Shown here in pieces: positions 52,468-61,195 of a DNA stretch of 64,000 bases; the first letter of the stretch is position 1, and every line of letters begins with the position of its first letter. Both the position numbers and the translations under genes were made by a program. Under the pieces are notes generated by a model. That model ran no database searches and was not told where the DNA came from. It worked only from the letters and a program-made list of their open reading frames with translations. Where the stretch lies: the NCBI GenBank assembly GCA_038893495.1, contig JAWARJ010000001.1:1601824-1665823 (forward strand), given 5' to 3'. This DNA is from Thermoproteus sp. Its GTDB lineage: Archaea; Thermoproteota; Thermoprotei; Thermoproteales; Thermoproteaceae.

Positions 52468-53508
52468 ATGTGGCCCTATTTCATATGGTTTGACCCGGTT
52501 TATTGGATCACAATGGTTCTTGGCTATGTTTTCATGTTAGTTGCGGCCTCGACTATAGCCCCCAGGCTTGCGCGTAAATTTAGCGGCCGATTCTCCTTAT
52601 ATGTGTCTATGGCTATTTTGGCAATAGTCCTAGTGTCGGTGACCGCGGCCGCAATATGGGGCGCGCTATATATAGGCAACTACGCTACGCTCTATTCTAT
52701 CCCATATATAATCGGCTTCATATTGGTAATGAACCTACTAACCTACATAATTTCGCCATTTCTAATAAATCTTTCCTATAATGCGAAGGAAGATCCAGAA
52801 CTACAGTCCGTAGTCAACGATGTGGCTAATAGGCTGGGAATAGGCGGGCGCATAAAAGCCGTCCTGGTGGACGGACCTCCAAACGCCTTCTCCTATGGAA
52901 ACATCTTAACTGGCAAGTACGTCGCTGTGTCTAGATCGCTCTACGACATGTTGAGCCGCGACGAGCTTGAGGCGGTCGTAGGCCACGAGTTGGGGCACCA
53001 TATCCACAAGGATAACTTAGTCATGTTATTCTTCGGCCTCTTTCCTTCAGTTGTGTATTATTTGGGCTACAGCCTAATGTGGCAAGGCATATTGGGAGGG
53101 AGGGGCGAAAGAGGTGGGTCTGGCGGCGGAGTCGTATTACTGGTAGGGCTGGCTCTGGTCGTGGTTTCGTTTTTAGAACAGCTGTTGGTTTTGGCGTTTA
53201 GCAGAATGCGCGAATATTATGCCGACTATGTGGGCGCCCGGGCCGCAGGCAAGTGGCCTATGCAGAAGGCCCTAGCAAAACTACATCTATACTACGAAGG
53301 CGGCGGCAAGGAGCAGATACATGACAGCAAGCTGAAGGCCCTGTTTATATACGCAATAACGGCCGCCTACGCCAATCCGTTTAGAGAAGTTACTCCGGAC
53401 ATCGTTGAGAGAATTAAACAGTTGGATGTAGGCGGCGTGAGCGAAATCCTATCGGACCACCCGCCGACGCCTAAACGTTTGAGATTCCTAGACTCGATAG
53501 AGGTTTAG
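52468..53508 (+). CDS. htpX: HtpX-like membrane zinc protease (M48)
   Basis: A 346-residue membrane protease. The zinc motif HELGH is at 173-177, the third ligand Glu in SRMREYYADYVGAR, with transmembrane helices at about 12-34, 43-67, 75-98, 185-205 and 225-248. A Gly-rich loop (GGRGERGGSGGGVV) precedes the last helix. M48 proteases degrade misfolded membrane proteins. It is convergent with the PadR-like gene. Confidence 0.92.
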   Translation: MWPYFIWFDPVYWITMVLGYVFMLVAASTIAPRLARKFSGRFSLYVSMAILAIVLVSVTAAAIWGALYIGNYATLYSIPYIIGFILVMNLLTYIISPFLINLSYNAKEDPELQSVVNDVANRLGIGGRIKAVLVDGPPNAFSYGNILTGKYVAVSRSLYDMLSRDELEAVVGHELGHHIHKDNLVMLFFGLFPSVVYYLGYSLMWQGILGGRGERGGSGGGVVLLVGLALVVVSFLEQLLVLAFSRMREYYADYVGARAAGKWPMQKALAKLHLYYEGGGKEQIHDSKLKALFIYAITAAYANPFREVTPDIVERIKQLDVGGVSEILSDHPPTPKRLRFLDSIEV

Positions 53509-53825
53509 GGTTCCGCCTCTAGGAACTTAAGGAGGTTTTTCATCTCGTTCACAGCTATGCGGTAGGACCTCAAGCCCTCCTCACTGACCACATATACCTT
53601 CCTTCCCCCAGCCTCCTCTTTTTCGGCTAAGACGCCATCTGTGACCATTCTCTTCAAGAGGACGTAACCGTATACGTTACTTATACCGAACCCTAGAGAC
53701 CTCAACCTAGATATTATGCCGTAGCCGTGTAGGGGGCCTTCTCTTAGCAGTATGGCCACCACATAGAGCCATAGATTGCCCTTGCCTATACAGTTCCTAA
53801 ACCTGAGGTAAGCCCTCGTGGGCAT
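53505..53825 (-). CDS. PadR-family transcriptional regulator
   Basis: A 106-residue winged-helix protein. LWLYVVAILLREGPLHGYGI is the PadR hallmark, followed by the wing region GGRKVYVVSEEGLR and a C-terminal dimerisation helix. It lies divergent from the inositol-phosphate synthase gene with 67 bases between, and convergent with htpX; either could be its target. Confidence 0.85.
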   Translation of the reverse strand: MPTRAYLRFRNCIGKGNLWLYVVAILLREGPLHGYGIISRLRSLGFGISNVYGYVLLKRMVTDGVLAEKEEAGGRKVYVVSEEGLRSYRIAVNEMKNLLKFLEAEP

Positions 53826-53892
53826 CTGCCAGTTAGACTAGGCAGTTTAAATAGTTATGCTTACAGAATAGTTTATTAACACGTCTGTTTAG

Positions 53893-54954
53893 ATGGATAT
53901 GCCCATTAGGGTCGGCATAGTTGGCGTCGGCAACTGCGCCTCGGCTTTAGTGCAAGGCGTGGAGATGTACAAACAATTCCCTGAACTGGACCCGCCGGTG
54001 GCTTTCAAGAAGATAGGCGAGTATACTGTGTCAGATATAGTGTTCACCTCAGCCTTCGATATAGACGCCAGGAAAGTGGGCAGAGACCTATCCGAAGCCA
54101 TATTCTCGCCTCCCAATAACGCCACTAAAGTCTATCAACCCAACAAGTTAGGTGTCGCCGTCAAGGCGGGGCCTGTACTCGACGGAAAGCCCGAAGGAGG
54201 GCTGGTCGAAAAGGTGGTAGAAGGTACGGTAGAGGACGTAGTGAGAGAGTTGGAGTCCACCAATACCGAAGTCTTGGTTAACTACTTGCCGACTGGCGCC
54301 AGAAAAGCAGCAGAGGCATACGCAGAGGCCGCGTTGAGGGCTAGAGCCGCATTTATAAACGCCATGCCGGCCCCTATAGCTACCAGCGAGATCTGGCAGA
54401 AGAGGTTCATGGAGCGAGAAGTGCCGCTGTTGGGCGACGACACGCAGAACCAAATAGGAGCGACGGTCCTTCACAAATCACTAGTGAGGCTGCTCTCCCT
54501 TAGGGGCGTCGACATAGTGGATACATATCAAATAAACGTAGGGGGCACGCCCGACTTCGTCAATTTGATGTATAGAAGGGGCGATAAGGAGAAGACGAAA
54601 ACCGCGGCGGTCAAGAAGATGGCTGAGGAGCAAGACTTCAGCGCGTATATAGCTCCTGTGGCCTACATACCGTTTTTGGGCGATAGGAAAATCGCACATA
54701 TGTTGATAGAGGGGAGGATTTTCGGAGGGGTTCCGATATCCATAAGAGTAGAGCTGGAAGTACACGACGCATGGAACAGTGCCGCAGTGGTAACGGACGC
54801 CATAAGGCTGGCCAAACTAGCGCTAGATAGACATGTGGGAGGGCCCATATACAGCGCGTCTGCGTGGGGCTTCAAGAACCCGCCTATACATATGCCCCCT
54901 GAAGAGGCCTATAGAGCCGTCTTGGCGTTTATAAACGGAGAGAGGAGGAACTAA
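53893..54954 (+). CDS. myo-Inositol-1-phosphate synthase
   Basis: A 353-residue enzyme converting glucose-6-phosphate to inositol-1-phosphate for inositol phospholipids and compatible solutes. The NAD motif VGIVGVGNCASALVQG (7-22) and the catalytic region LGDDTQNQIGATVLHKSLVR are present, along with HDAWNSAAVVTDAIRLAK. It is the archaeal/mycobacterial-type short form. A TATA-like gtttattaac lies just upstream of the ATG at 53893. Confidence 0.92.
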   Translation: MDMPIRVGIVGVGNCASALVQGVEMYKQFPELDPPVAFKKIGEYTVSDIVFTSAFDIDARKVGRDLSEAIFSPPNNATKVYQPNKLGVAVKAGPVLDGKPEGGLVEKVVEGTVEDVVRELESTNTEVLVNYLPTGARKAAEAYAEAALRARAAFINAMPAPIATSEIWQKRFMEREVPLLGDDTQNQIGATVLHKSLVRLLSLRGVDIVDTYQINVGGTPDFVNLMYRRGDKEKTKTAAVKKMAEEQDFSAYIAPVAYIPFLGDRKIAHMLIEGRIFGGVPISIRVELEVHDAWNSAAVVTDAIRLAKLALDRHVGGPIYSASAWGFKNPPIHMPPEEAYRAVLAFINGERRN

Positions 54955-55663
54955 ATCGAGACGCCAGATCGACATAGCGCCTTCTAGTCCTGGCGTACTC
55001 CACTTCGTCCTCGACCAGCCTAGCCAGAGCGAATCCAGCCCTTTCGTCCATTTCCAATAGGATGTAGCCGTTAGGCGTGGCGACGACGCTACCGCCCGAT
55101 ACGGTCCTTCCATCGGCGTACGTGCCGCCTACGTTGTTCGCGAACGCTACATACATATGGTTCTCGAAGGCTCTAGCCAGAGCTAGAGATCTCCATAGAG
55201 GGATTCTATCGCGGCTTATATTGGCCGGATTGAGTAGGAGGTTTACTCCCCTCAATGCATAGAATCTAGCAAGTTCGGGGAACAACAAGTCTACACATAT
55301 CAACACGCCTATCTTCAACCAGCCGTACTGAGCCGCACAGAGCTTATTGCCAGGCGATATGCGCTCCGCCTCGCCTACCGCATAGCTCGGAAAGATCTTC
55401 TCGCAGTAGTCTAAGACCTCGCCGTCCCTCAATATGTAAGACCTCGATTTTATCTTATCGCCGTCTTTCACATAAAAAGCGCCGGGCACCACGATAGGAA
55501 ATTTCGGCAATGTCGAAAAGAACCTTAACAACTCCTCTTCGCGCGTAATCTCTGCATTCCAATTTTCTGGCAGTAGAACTACGTCGGCAGATATAGAAGA
55601 GAGGACCTCTCTGACTTCAAAATAGCTAGCTCCCCTATTTGTTTGTACCAGCGCTAACAACAT
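54929..55663 (-). CDS. Carbon-nitrogen hydrolase (nitrilase superfamily)
   Basis: A 244-residue nitrilase-fold amidase. The catalytic Glu-Lys-Cys are in VVLLPENW, DYCEKIFPSYA and VLICVDLLFPE, with a later NPANISRD. Start ATG 55663 chosen because the longer frame lies within the GT2 gene; even so it overlaps that gene by 29 bases, so the two are probably co-transcribed. Its 3' end overlaps the inositol synthase gene by 26 bases. Substrate unknown. Confidence 0.85.
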   Translation of the reverse strand: MLLALVQTNRGASYFEVREVLSSISADVVLLPENWNAEITREEELLRFFSTLPKFPIVVPGAFYVKDGDKIKSRSYILRDGEVLDYCEKIFPSYAVGEAERISPGNKLCAAQYGWLKIGVLICVDLLFPELARFYALRGVNLLLNPANISRDRIPLWRSLALARAFENHMYVAFANNVGGTYADGRTVSGGSVVATPNGYILLEMDERAGFALARLVEDEVEYARTRRRYVDLASRFSSSSLRL

Positions 55664-56876
55664 CTGCGAACTTCCTCTCGGTCCTAATCCAACCGTACTC
55701 CCTGCCGAGTAGCCCCAAAATCGTGCCGGCGATATGGACAAAAGCTGTCATAAACTCTATAAACGGAGCCAATACGTCCGGCCTAGTCGGCGTGTGGTAT
55801 TTAGACTCGACATATAGATCTATTGTTAATCCTGCTATAAACATATATATGAGAAGCGCTATTTCAACAAAAGAGAACGAAGCGCCCACTATAAGTTTAT
55901 ATATAAAAATTATTATAATCGAAACATATATTACTCCAGTAGCGAAGACAGTACCCTGAAATATGAAGTCCACCTTCCTCGCCATGGGCAGATCGCTTTT
56001 AAGCACAGGCAAGAAGTACCTCAAGAATACTCTAATAGTCCCAGAAGACCATCTAAGTTGTTGCCTAAAATACGACCTCAAATTGCGCGGCGGTCTGCCC
56101 CATGTGTATAAGTTCCAAGTCGCCGCTATGGTGTAGCCGTTAAGCCACATACGTACGGAGAGGTCTAGGTCCTCGGTGACTGTGTTTTCGGAAAACCACA
56201 ATTTGGTTATGGACTCCAGCCGCGCTATGGCAGTAGAGCCGGTAAATATGGGCATCATCTTGAGGCGGGTCCTGCCGACCAACATGGTGCCAGATATGTC
56301 GTGGGACGTCGAGACCAGAGCGTCGAGAGGCGAGCCCAAATACAGATGTCTCTGGACGCCTTGGACTAAGTCGACGCCGAGCTCCCTTATTATGGAGACG
56401 GCCCGCGTTATGAAGTTATGGTCGGGCGGCTCGTGGTCGCTATCGATAAATATCACGTATTTGGGGTTCCGCAATGGCCTTAACGCCAATAGGCCTCTTA
56501 TTGCATCGTTCAACGCGCCTCCCTTGAGGCCAAATCTGCCCTCCCTCATGAACAACAACAACCTATCCCCCATGAAGACCTTCAACTGCCTTGACGCCTT
56601 TAACATCCCCACGTATTTAAGCCCATAGGGCTCCACCGCACTGTTGTCTCCGCAGTCCTCCACGACGGCCACTTTATAGTTTTTATAGCTCTGCGCAAGC
56701 CATTTGGGCAGAGTCTCCAGTAGGTTCTCGTCCCTACAGGACGGTATGACGACATAGACCCCCTCATCCCCATCGACCTTCACGTCGCCTAGAGGGCGTT
56801 CCGACGAGGATAAGGTCGTGGCTAGATGCCAAGTGGCCACGAGAGAGCCTAATATCAACAAAACCAAGAAGATCAT
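55635..56876 (-). CDS. Family 2 glycosyltransferase, processive membrane glycan synthase-like
   Basis: A 413-residue membrane GT2. One N-terminal helix (2-18) is followed by the catalytic domain with VVIPSCRDENLLETLPKWL, the D-x-D in IFIDSDHEPPDH, the catalytic base TEDLDLSVRMWLNG and the product-binding QQLRWSSG (Q-x-x-R-W), then at least three helices. This pattern is that of cellulose/hyaluronan synthase-like enzymes. It could make a surface polysaccharide or glycolipid; which is unknown. Confidence 0.88.
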   Translation of the reverse strand: MIFLVLLILGSLVATWHLATTLSSSERPLGDVKVDGDEGVYVVIPSCRDENLLETLPKWLAQSYKNYKVAVVEDCGDNSAVEPYGLKYVGMLKASRQLKVFMGDRLLLFMREGRFGLKGGALNDAIRGLLALRPLRNPKYVIFIDSDHEPPDHNFITRAVSIIRELGVDLVQGVQRHLYLGSPLDALVSTSHDISGTMLVGRTRLKMMPIFTGSTAIARLESITKLWFSENTVTEDLDLSVRMWLNGYTIAATWNLYTWGRPPRNLRSYFRQQLRWSSGTIRVFLRYFLPVLKSDLPMARKVDFIFQGTVFATGVIYVSIIIIFIYKLIVGASFSFVEIALLIYMFIAGLTIDLYVESKYHTPTRPDVLAPFIEFMTAFVHIAGTILGLLGREYGWIRTERKFADVVSAGTNK

Positions 56877-56892
56877 GCAGAAAATAGCCCTA

Positions 56893-58818
56893 TTATTTAT
56901 GTAGATTTTCGGCCACCACCTCGGCCAGATCCTTTATATTCACCTTAACCTCTCTATTCCTGCTGGCATCTGAAAGCATGGCGTTACAGAATGGACACAG
57001 GGTGACTATCGTCGAGGCGCCGGTTTCCAGCAGTTGGTCGAGCCTTATGTGGCTTATACGTCTCTCTTCCTTCACGTCGTACCAATAATTGGCGCCGCCA
57101 GCGCCACAACAGAAAGTACGCTCGCCATGTAGCCTAGGCTCCTTCAACTCTCCCAAGTTTATCGCGATTCTCCTCTGCGGGGCGACCACCTTATTATATC
57201 TAGCCAAATAACAGGGATCGTGTATTGTCAAAACACCATCACTTCTCTTTATTTTTATCTTGCCTTCATCTACTAATTTAGATAGAAATTCGCTGTGGTG
57301 ATATACATTCAGTTCTACGCCAAAACGCCTATATTCATTTTTAAATGTATTATATCCATGTGGACATATTGTGATAATATTTTTAATATTATACTTTTGG
57401 AATAAATTCTTGTTGTTCAGCACTATTTCTTGAAATCTACTCTCCTCGCCTAGCCTCCTTGCGGGGTCCCCACAACAAGTCTCCTCGTCGCCTAAAATCG
57501 CTATTTTGTCGAGCATGCCGGCCTCTTTAAGCACCTCGACGAACGCCTTTACGATTTGGCGCGCCCTATTGTCGAAACTACCCATACATCCAACCCAGAA
57601 GAGATATTCGAAATTGGGGTTTTCGGCTACCGTCTTGATGCCTAGCTCTCTCAACCACTCATGCCTGCCGTAATTGCTCTGCATTTGGGTGTTGTTGTAT
57701 TGGCTTAGTGACATCAATAAGTCCGATTTCTTCTGGTCTATCTTCGAGTCGAATACTAAAGCTCTCCTGACATCTACTATATAGTCCACATGCCGTATAT
57801 AGACGGGACAGGACAACATGCAGGCGCCACAAGTCGTACAAGCCCATACCTCATCCTCTAAAAGCCCCACCTCGAACAGCGATTTGTCTAGAGGCGCCGA
57901 TGAGAACTTCTTTATCAGCACGCGAGGACTTAACGGGCGGCCGGCCTTAGTCGCCGGACATACATCTTCACACCTATTACAGTTGGTACACGCATCTGGC
58001 ATGACTCTATGAAGAGGGTCTAGGTCAACCTTAGACTTTACGCCGACTTTAATTTCGGTCTGGCCGGTTTCTATTACTTTTTCTAGCTCAAACGGCGTGG
58101 TCAACTCGCCATAAGGCCTAACAACGCCTATATAATTCGTATACGCCAATATCATATGCTTTAGCATAATTATTGGAATTATTGAAATTAATGTAAATAC
58201 TATAAATATATGAATAAAATATGATATGACATATAGTTGGGTGGACGGCATGGGGATTATATAAGAAAGGGGAGACCATATAGTAGGCCCTCCGAAATAG
58301 TACTCTATCCTATACCTCTGTAATATCATTCCTGTAATGCTAATTGCGATAAATCCAAATAGTACTAATATATATTCCTTATAGTTATATCTATTTCTAT
58401 TTTTTGAAATTCTATATATGGCCAATAGGGGTCCAGCTATAAGAAATATAGCTGCGACATCCAACAGAAATCTAAACGCCAAGAATAGGGGACCGCTGTA
58501 GACTATACCAGCATAATGTGTAACTGCGACTATGATCGTAGCTATGAGCGAAATTCCGAGCCCTATGATGAGTAGATAATGCGCAACGCCGCCTAGAGTC
58601 TCATTTAGAAAAAACCTCTCGTGTAGTAAAAACTCCTTTAGGAATATATACGTCCTTCGTTTTAAAATTCCACTAAGTAGGAACTTTAATCCCCCTATTT
58701 CTTTTAGGAGTTTATGTGTGAAATATAGTAGAGATATTACTGATATAAAAGCTAAAGCATATACGACATAAGGCGTATATGAGGGCATCCCCAAATATTC
58801 GATATAGCTGGGCGTCAT
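56893..58818 (-). CDS. HdrD-like heterodisulfide reductase/Fe-S oxidoreductase with membrane cytochrome-like domain
   Basis: A 641-residue fusion. The N-terminal 245 residues hold about six helices resembling NarI/HdrE cytochrome b subunits. Two [4Fe-4S] motifs follow (CTNCNRCEDVCP, CTTCGACMLSCP), then two CCG domains (TCCGDPARRLGEES and FCCGAGGANYW). Thermoproteales have no methanogenesis, so a role in quinone- or thiol-linked electron transfer is likely; the partner is unknown. AT-rich in the membrane part. Single-gene unit. Confidence 0.88.
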   Translation of the reverse strand: MTPSYIEYLGMPSYTPYVVYALAFISVISLLYFTHKLLKEIGGLKFLLSGILKRRTYIFLKEFLLHERFFLNETLGGVAHYLLIIGLGISLIATIIVAVTHYAGIVYSGPLFLAFRFLLDVAAIFLIAGPLLAIYRISKNRNRYNYKEYILVLFGFIAISITGMILQRYRIEYYFGGPTIWSPLSYIIPMPSTQLYVISYFIHIFIVFTLISIIPIIMLKHMILAYTNYIGVVRPYGELTTPFELEKVIETGQTEIKVGVKSKVDLDPLHRVMPDACTNCNRCEDVCPATKAGRPLSPRVLIKKFSSAPLDKSLFEVGLLEDEVWACTTCGACMLSCPVYIRHVDYIVDVRRALVFDSKIDQKKSDLLMSLSQYNNTQMQSNYGRHEWLRELGIKTVAENPNFEYLFWVGCMGSFDNRARQIVKAFVEVLKEAGMLDKIAILGDEETCCGDPARRLGEESRFQEIVLNNKNLFQKYNIKNIITICPHGYNTFKNEYRRFGVELNVYHHSEFLSKLVDEGKIKIKRSDGVLTIHDPCYLARYNKVVAPQRRIAINLGELKEPRLHGERTFCCGAGGANYWYDVKEERRISHIRLDQLLETGASTIVTLCPFCNAMLSDASRNREVKVNIKDLAEVVAENLHK

Positions 58819-58929
58819 GCCTTATAGCAAATCTATTTTATTTATAGATTGCCTCGATTCTTTACTTTATCTAATTATCTTATTTATTTTTTATAATATG
58901 TAATTTTCTTTAATGGAAAAACTATAATG

Positions 58930-59580
58930 CTATTTAGAATATATATTACATATTGACCTAAATGGGCAACTTCTGCAACGAGTCTTGTCGACTTCGGGGG
59001 GTCTCTCACTTTCGAGGACCCTCTTTATTTCCCCCAATATTGCCATGGCATCTTGGTTTCGTTCTATTCTTTCTACTTTATTCCTATAAACTAGATAGCC
59101 AAATTTTGACCCTAATAATTCTATATATATTTGTAACTGCTTTACATGTGATTCTCTAGATAAAAAACCACTTTTAATTTCAATTGGTATAATTTTTTCG
59201 CCGCGTTTAAACACGACATCTATTACGCCCACCATATCGCCCAGCTCTATTTTGTATTCGGTCAAGACGTCTTCCATGGCTGAAATAGCCCTTTCGTACC
59301 GTTCGTGGAGCAAACGGCCCTTTACTAAAGAGACCAACGACCTACGTGTGAGCAACTTCTTGCCAAGCCTCGCTTGTATCCAGAGGAGTCGGGGGCAGTA
59401 TTCGTAGTCGTTTATCATGGATGGGGTGATCCTCTTGAAGTCGTACTGTATCGCATATATATTGCGCCCTAACGTCTCCACCTTGTCCGTCTTTTCGAGT
59501 TCCCTCAAGGCCTCGTCTAGCGTCAAGTAGTCCAGGTCTTCGCACCGGACTATCCTACATAATGGCGGAGGTATCAGCAC
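58930..59580 (-). CDS. cas4: Cas4/Dna2-like RecB-family nuclease (stand-alone)
   Basis: A 216-residue PD-(D/E)XK nuclease of Cas4 type. ITPSMINDYEYCPRLLWIQA gives the first Cys and motif, GRLLHERYE is the conserved His region, GVIDVVFKRG and IIPIEIKSGF are the catalytic D and E-x-K, QLQIYIELL follows, and CRSCPFRSIC supplies the other Fe-S Cys. No cas1, cas2 or repeat array is in the window. It might work with a remote CRISPR locus or in DNA repair. Confidence 0.85.
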   Translation of the reverse strand: MLIPPPLCRIVRCEDLDYLTLDEALRELEKTDKVETLGRNIYAIQYDFKRITPSMINDYEYCPRLLWIQARLGKKLLTRRSLVSLVKGRLLHERYERAISAMEDVLTEYKIELGDMVGVIDVVFKRGEKIIPIEIKSGFLSRESHVKQLQIYIELLGSKFGYLVYRNKVERIERNQDAMAILGEIKRVLESERPPEVDKTRCRSCPFRSICNIYSK

Positions 59581-59601
59581 TAGCTCCGGTCTGTGCTCCT
59601 T

Positions 59602-61146
59602 TTAATACACTTGGTCCACTTTGCCCAACACTCTAGTCGGGCCGTTCCTAAAGATGAACCTCTCGCCCATGGGGACCAACATGGGGCGCGAAAACCTCAA
59701 CTCCATCTTGCCCACATCTCCCATCATTAAGGAGCCCCTATCTATCCAAGTTATCGTAGCGGGGACACGTATCGCCTTGAGGTGAACTACTCCGGTGAAG
59801 CCTGGCTTTATCACAGTGGGGTGCCGTAATACTATAACGTCCGCCTTTATCTTGACGGCCGGCTTGGCAGGCTCTACGACTAGGGCCATGCCCTTACGGA
59901 TATCGTCAAAGCCGTCTATAGCTATGGTTATATACTGTCCGGGCTCCGCGGAGCTTACAGACACCTTGTTTATCTGTATGGATTTGACTCTGACAGCCTT
60001 CCAGCTCCCGTCGTCTAGAGGCCCCACGAAGGCCTTCTGCCCTGCAGAGAGCCGGCCCCCCTCGAGGAGGCCGCCTACGACTACGCCAACCCCTCTGACT
60101 CTATATATCTCCGAGATGTAGAGGACGGGCCTTCCCACATTCGGCCAATGTAGCCTTTTCGGGAGGAGGGAGAGGAACAGCCTCAGCTTGTCAAGACCAT
60201 CGCCAGTGACGTTCGAGACTAGAAATATAGGAGATACGCGACCGCTCGGCATCATCTTGGCCGCTATCACCACGTCGGCGGTTCCCCTGACCACATAGGG
60301 GACCTTGCTGACGCCGGGCATCTTCAATATGCCCACCACGTCTTCGAGCGTCTTTTCGAGCACTTCCCTCGGCGTGATGTCTATTCTAGTGATCACGACG
60401 AAGACCGGAATGTTCATGGCGACCGCCACTCCTAGGTGTTCCTTAGTCATCTTCTGCACTCCAGAATTCGCCGCGACCACCAACATGCCGTAGTCGGGCA
60501 TTGTGCCCAATATGCCTCTAAGCGAAGTCCTTAAGTACCCCTCATGGCCTCCCACGTCGACGAACATCACGGCCTTATCGGAGTTCAAATACACCGACGC
60601 CTCGTCCAGAGGGTCGGGTAGCCCGGCGTTCACCACCTCATAGCCCCTAAACCCCAATAGGCGTGTGGACACTGCGGAGGTGCGGCCGGTTATTACTTCA
60701 TGTTTAAATCTGGCGGCATAGACCCTCGCGCTTCCCCTCCCGTCGTCAAGACGTCCGGTCACTAGTACCCCTATGAGCGTGGACTTCCCCGCGTCTACAT
60801 TCCCCAGAGCGACTACGTGTATAACCGGCGGAGGACTGTTCTCGCCCGCCTTATTCCTAATAAGTACTTCAGCGACCTTCCCCCTTATGCCGTTTTCAAG
60901 CCTCACCAGATACGCCACGGCGCCTATTCTCTCCGCAGCCTTTTCGACTATAGACAGAGCTTCCTTCAATTCCTCTTCGCCCACGCCGAGGGGCTTGCCG
61001 TCGTTTGACACACCTATTACGTATATGGCCTCGCCGCCTCCTTCAATTAATCTACGTTTCATTTGGCCTGCAAAACGCTCTATATCTACATCTTTAACGT
61101 ATAGCTTGTATTCTATATTGCCCTCTTCAGACTCAGGGGGGTACAT
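59602..61146 (-). CDS. GTPBP1/GTPBP2-like translational GTPase
   Basis: A 514-residue EF-Tu-like GTPase with an N-terminal extension of about 105 residues. G1 is GNVDAGKSTL, G3 is FVDVGGHEGY and G4 is TRID; domains II and III follow, ending GERFIFRNGPTRVLGKV. The family is linked to ribosome rescue/RNA quality control in eukaryotes. The archaeal role is not established. Twenty-two bases upstream of the cas4 gene, same strand. Confidence 0.88.
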   Translation of the reverse strand: MYPPESEEGNIEYKLYVKDVDIERFAGQMKRRLIEGGGEAIYVIGVSNDGKPLGVGEEELKEALSIVEKAAERIGAVAYLVRLENGIRGKVAEVLIRNKAGENSPPPVIHVVALGNVDAGKSTLIGVLVTGRLDDGRGSARVYAARFKHEVITGRTSAVSTRLLGFRGYEVVNAGLPDPLDEASVYLNSDKAVMFVDVGGHEGYLRTSLRGILGTMPDYGMLVVAANSGVQKMTKEHLGVAVAMNIPVFVVITRIDITPREVLEKTLEDVVGILKMPGVSKVPYVVRGTADVVIAAKMMPSGRVSPIFLVSNVTGDGLDKLRLFLSLLPKRLHWPNVGRPVLYISEIYRVRGVGVVVGGLLEGGRLSAGQKAFVGPLDDGSWKAVRVKSIQINKVSVSSAEPGQYITIAIDGFDDIRKGMALVVEPAKPAVKIKADVIVLRHPTVIKPGFTGVVHLKAIRVPATITWIDRGSLMMGDVGKMELRFSRPMLVPMGERFIFRNGPTRVLGKVDQVY

Positions 61147-61195
61147 CTACACAATCCTTAAAAAATACCTTCTTTTTAGCCTTTCCCTTAAAGGA

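Noticed and set aside
58819-58929. CRISPR repeat or leader beside cas4
   Set aside because: The AT-rich gap has no direct repeats of 20-40 bases; no array was seen anywhere in the window.
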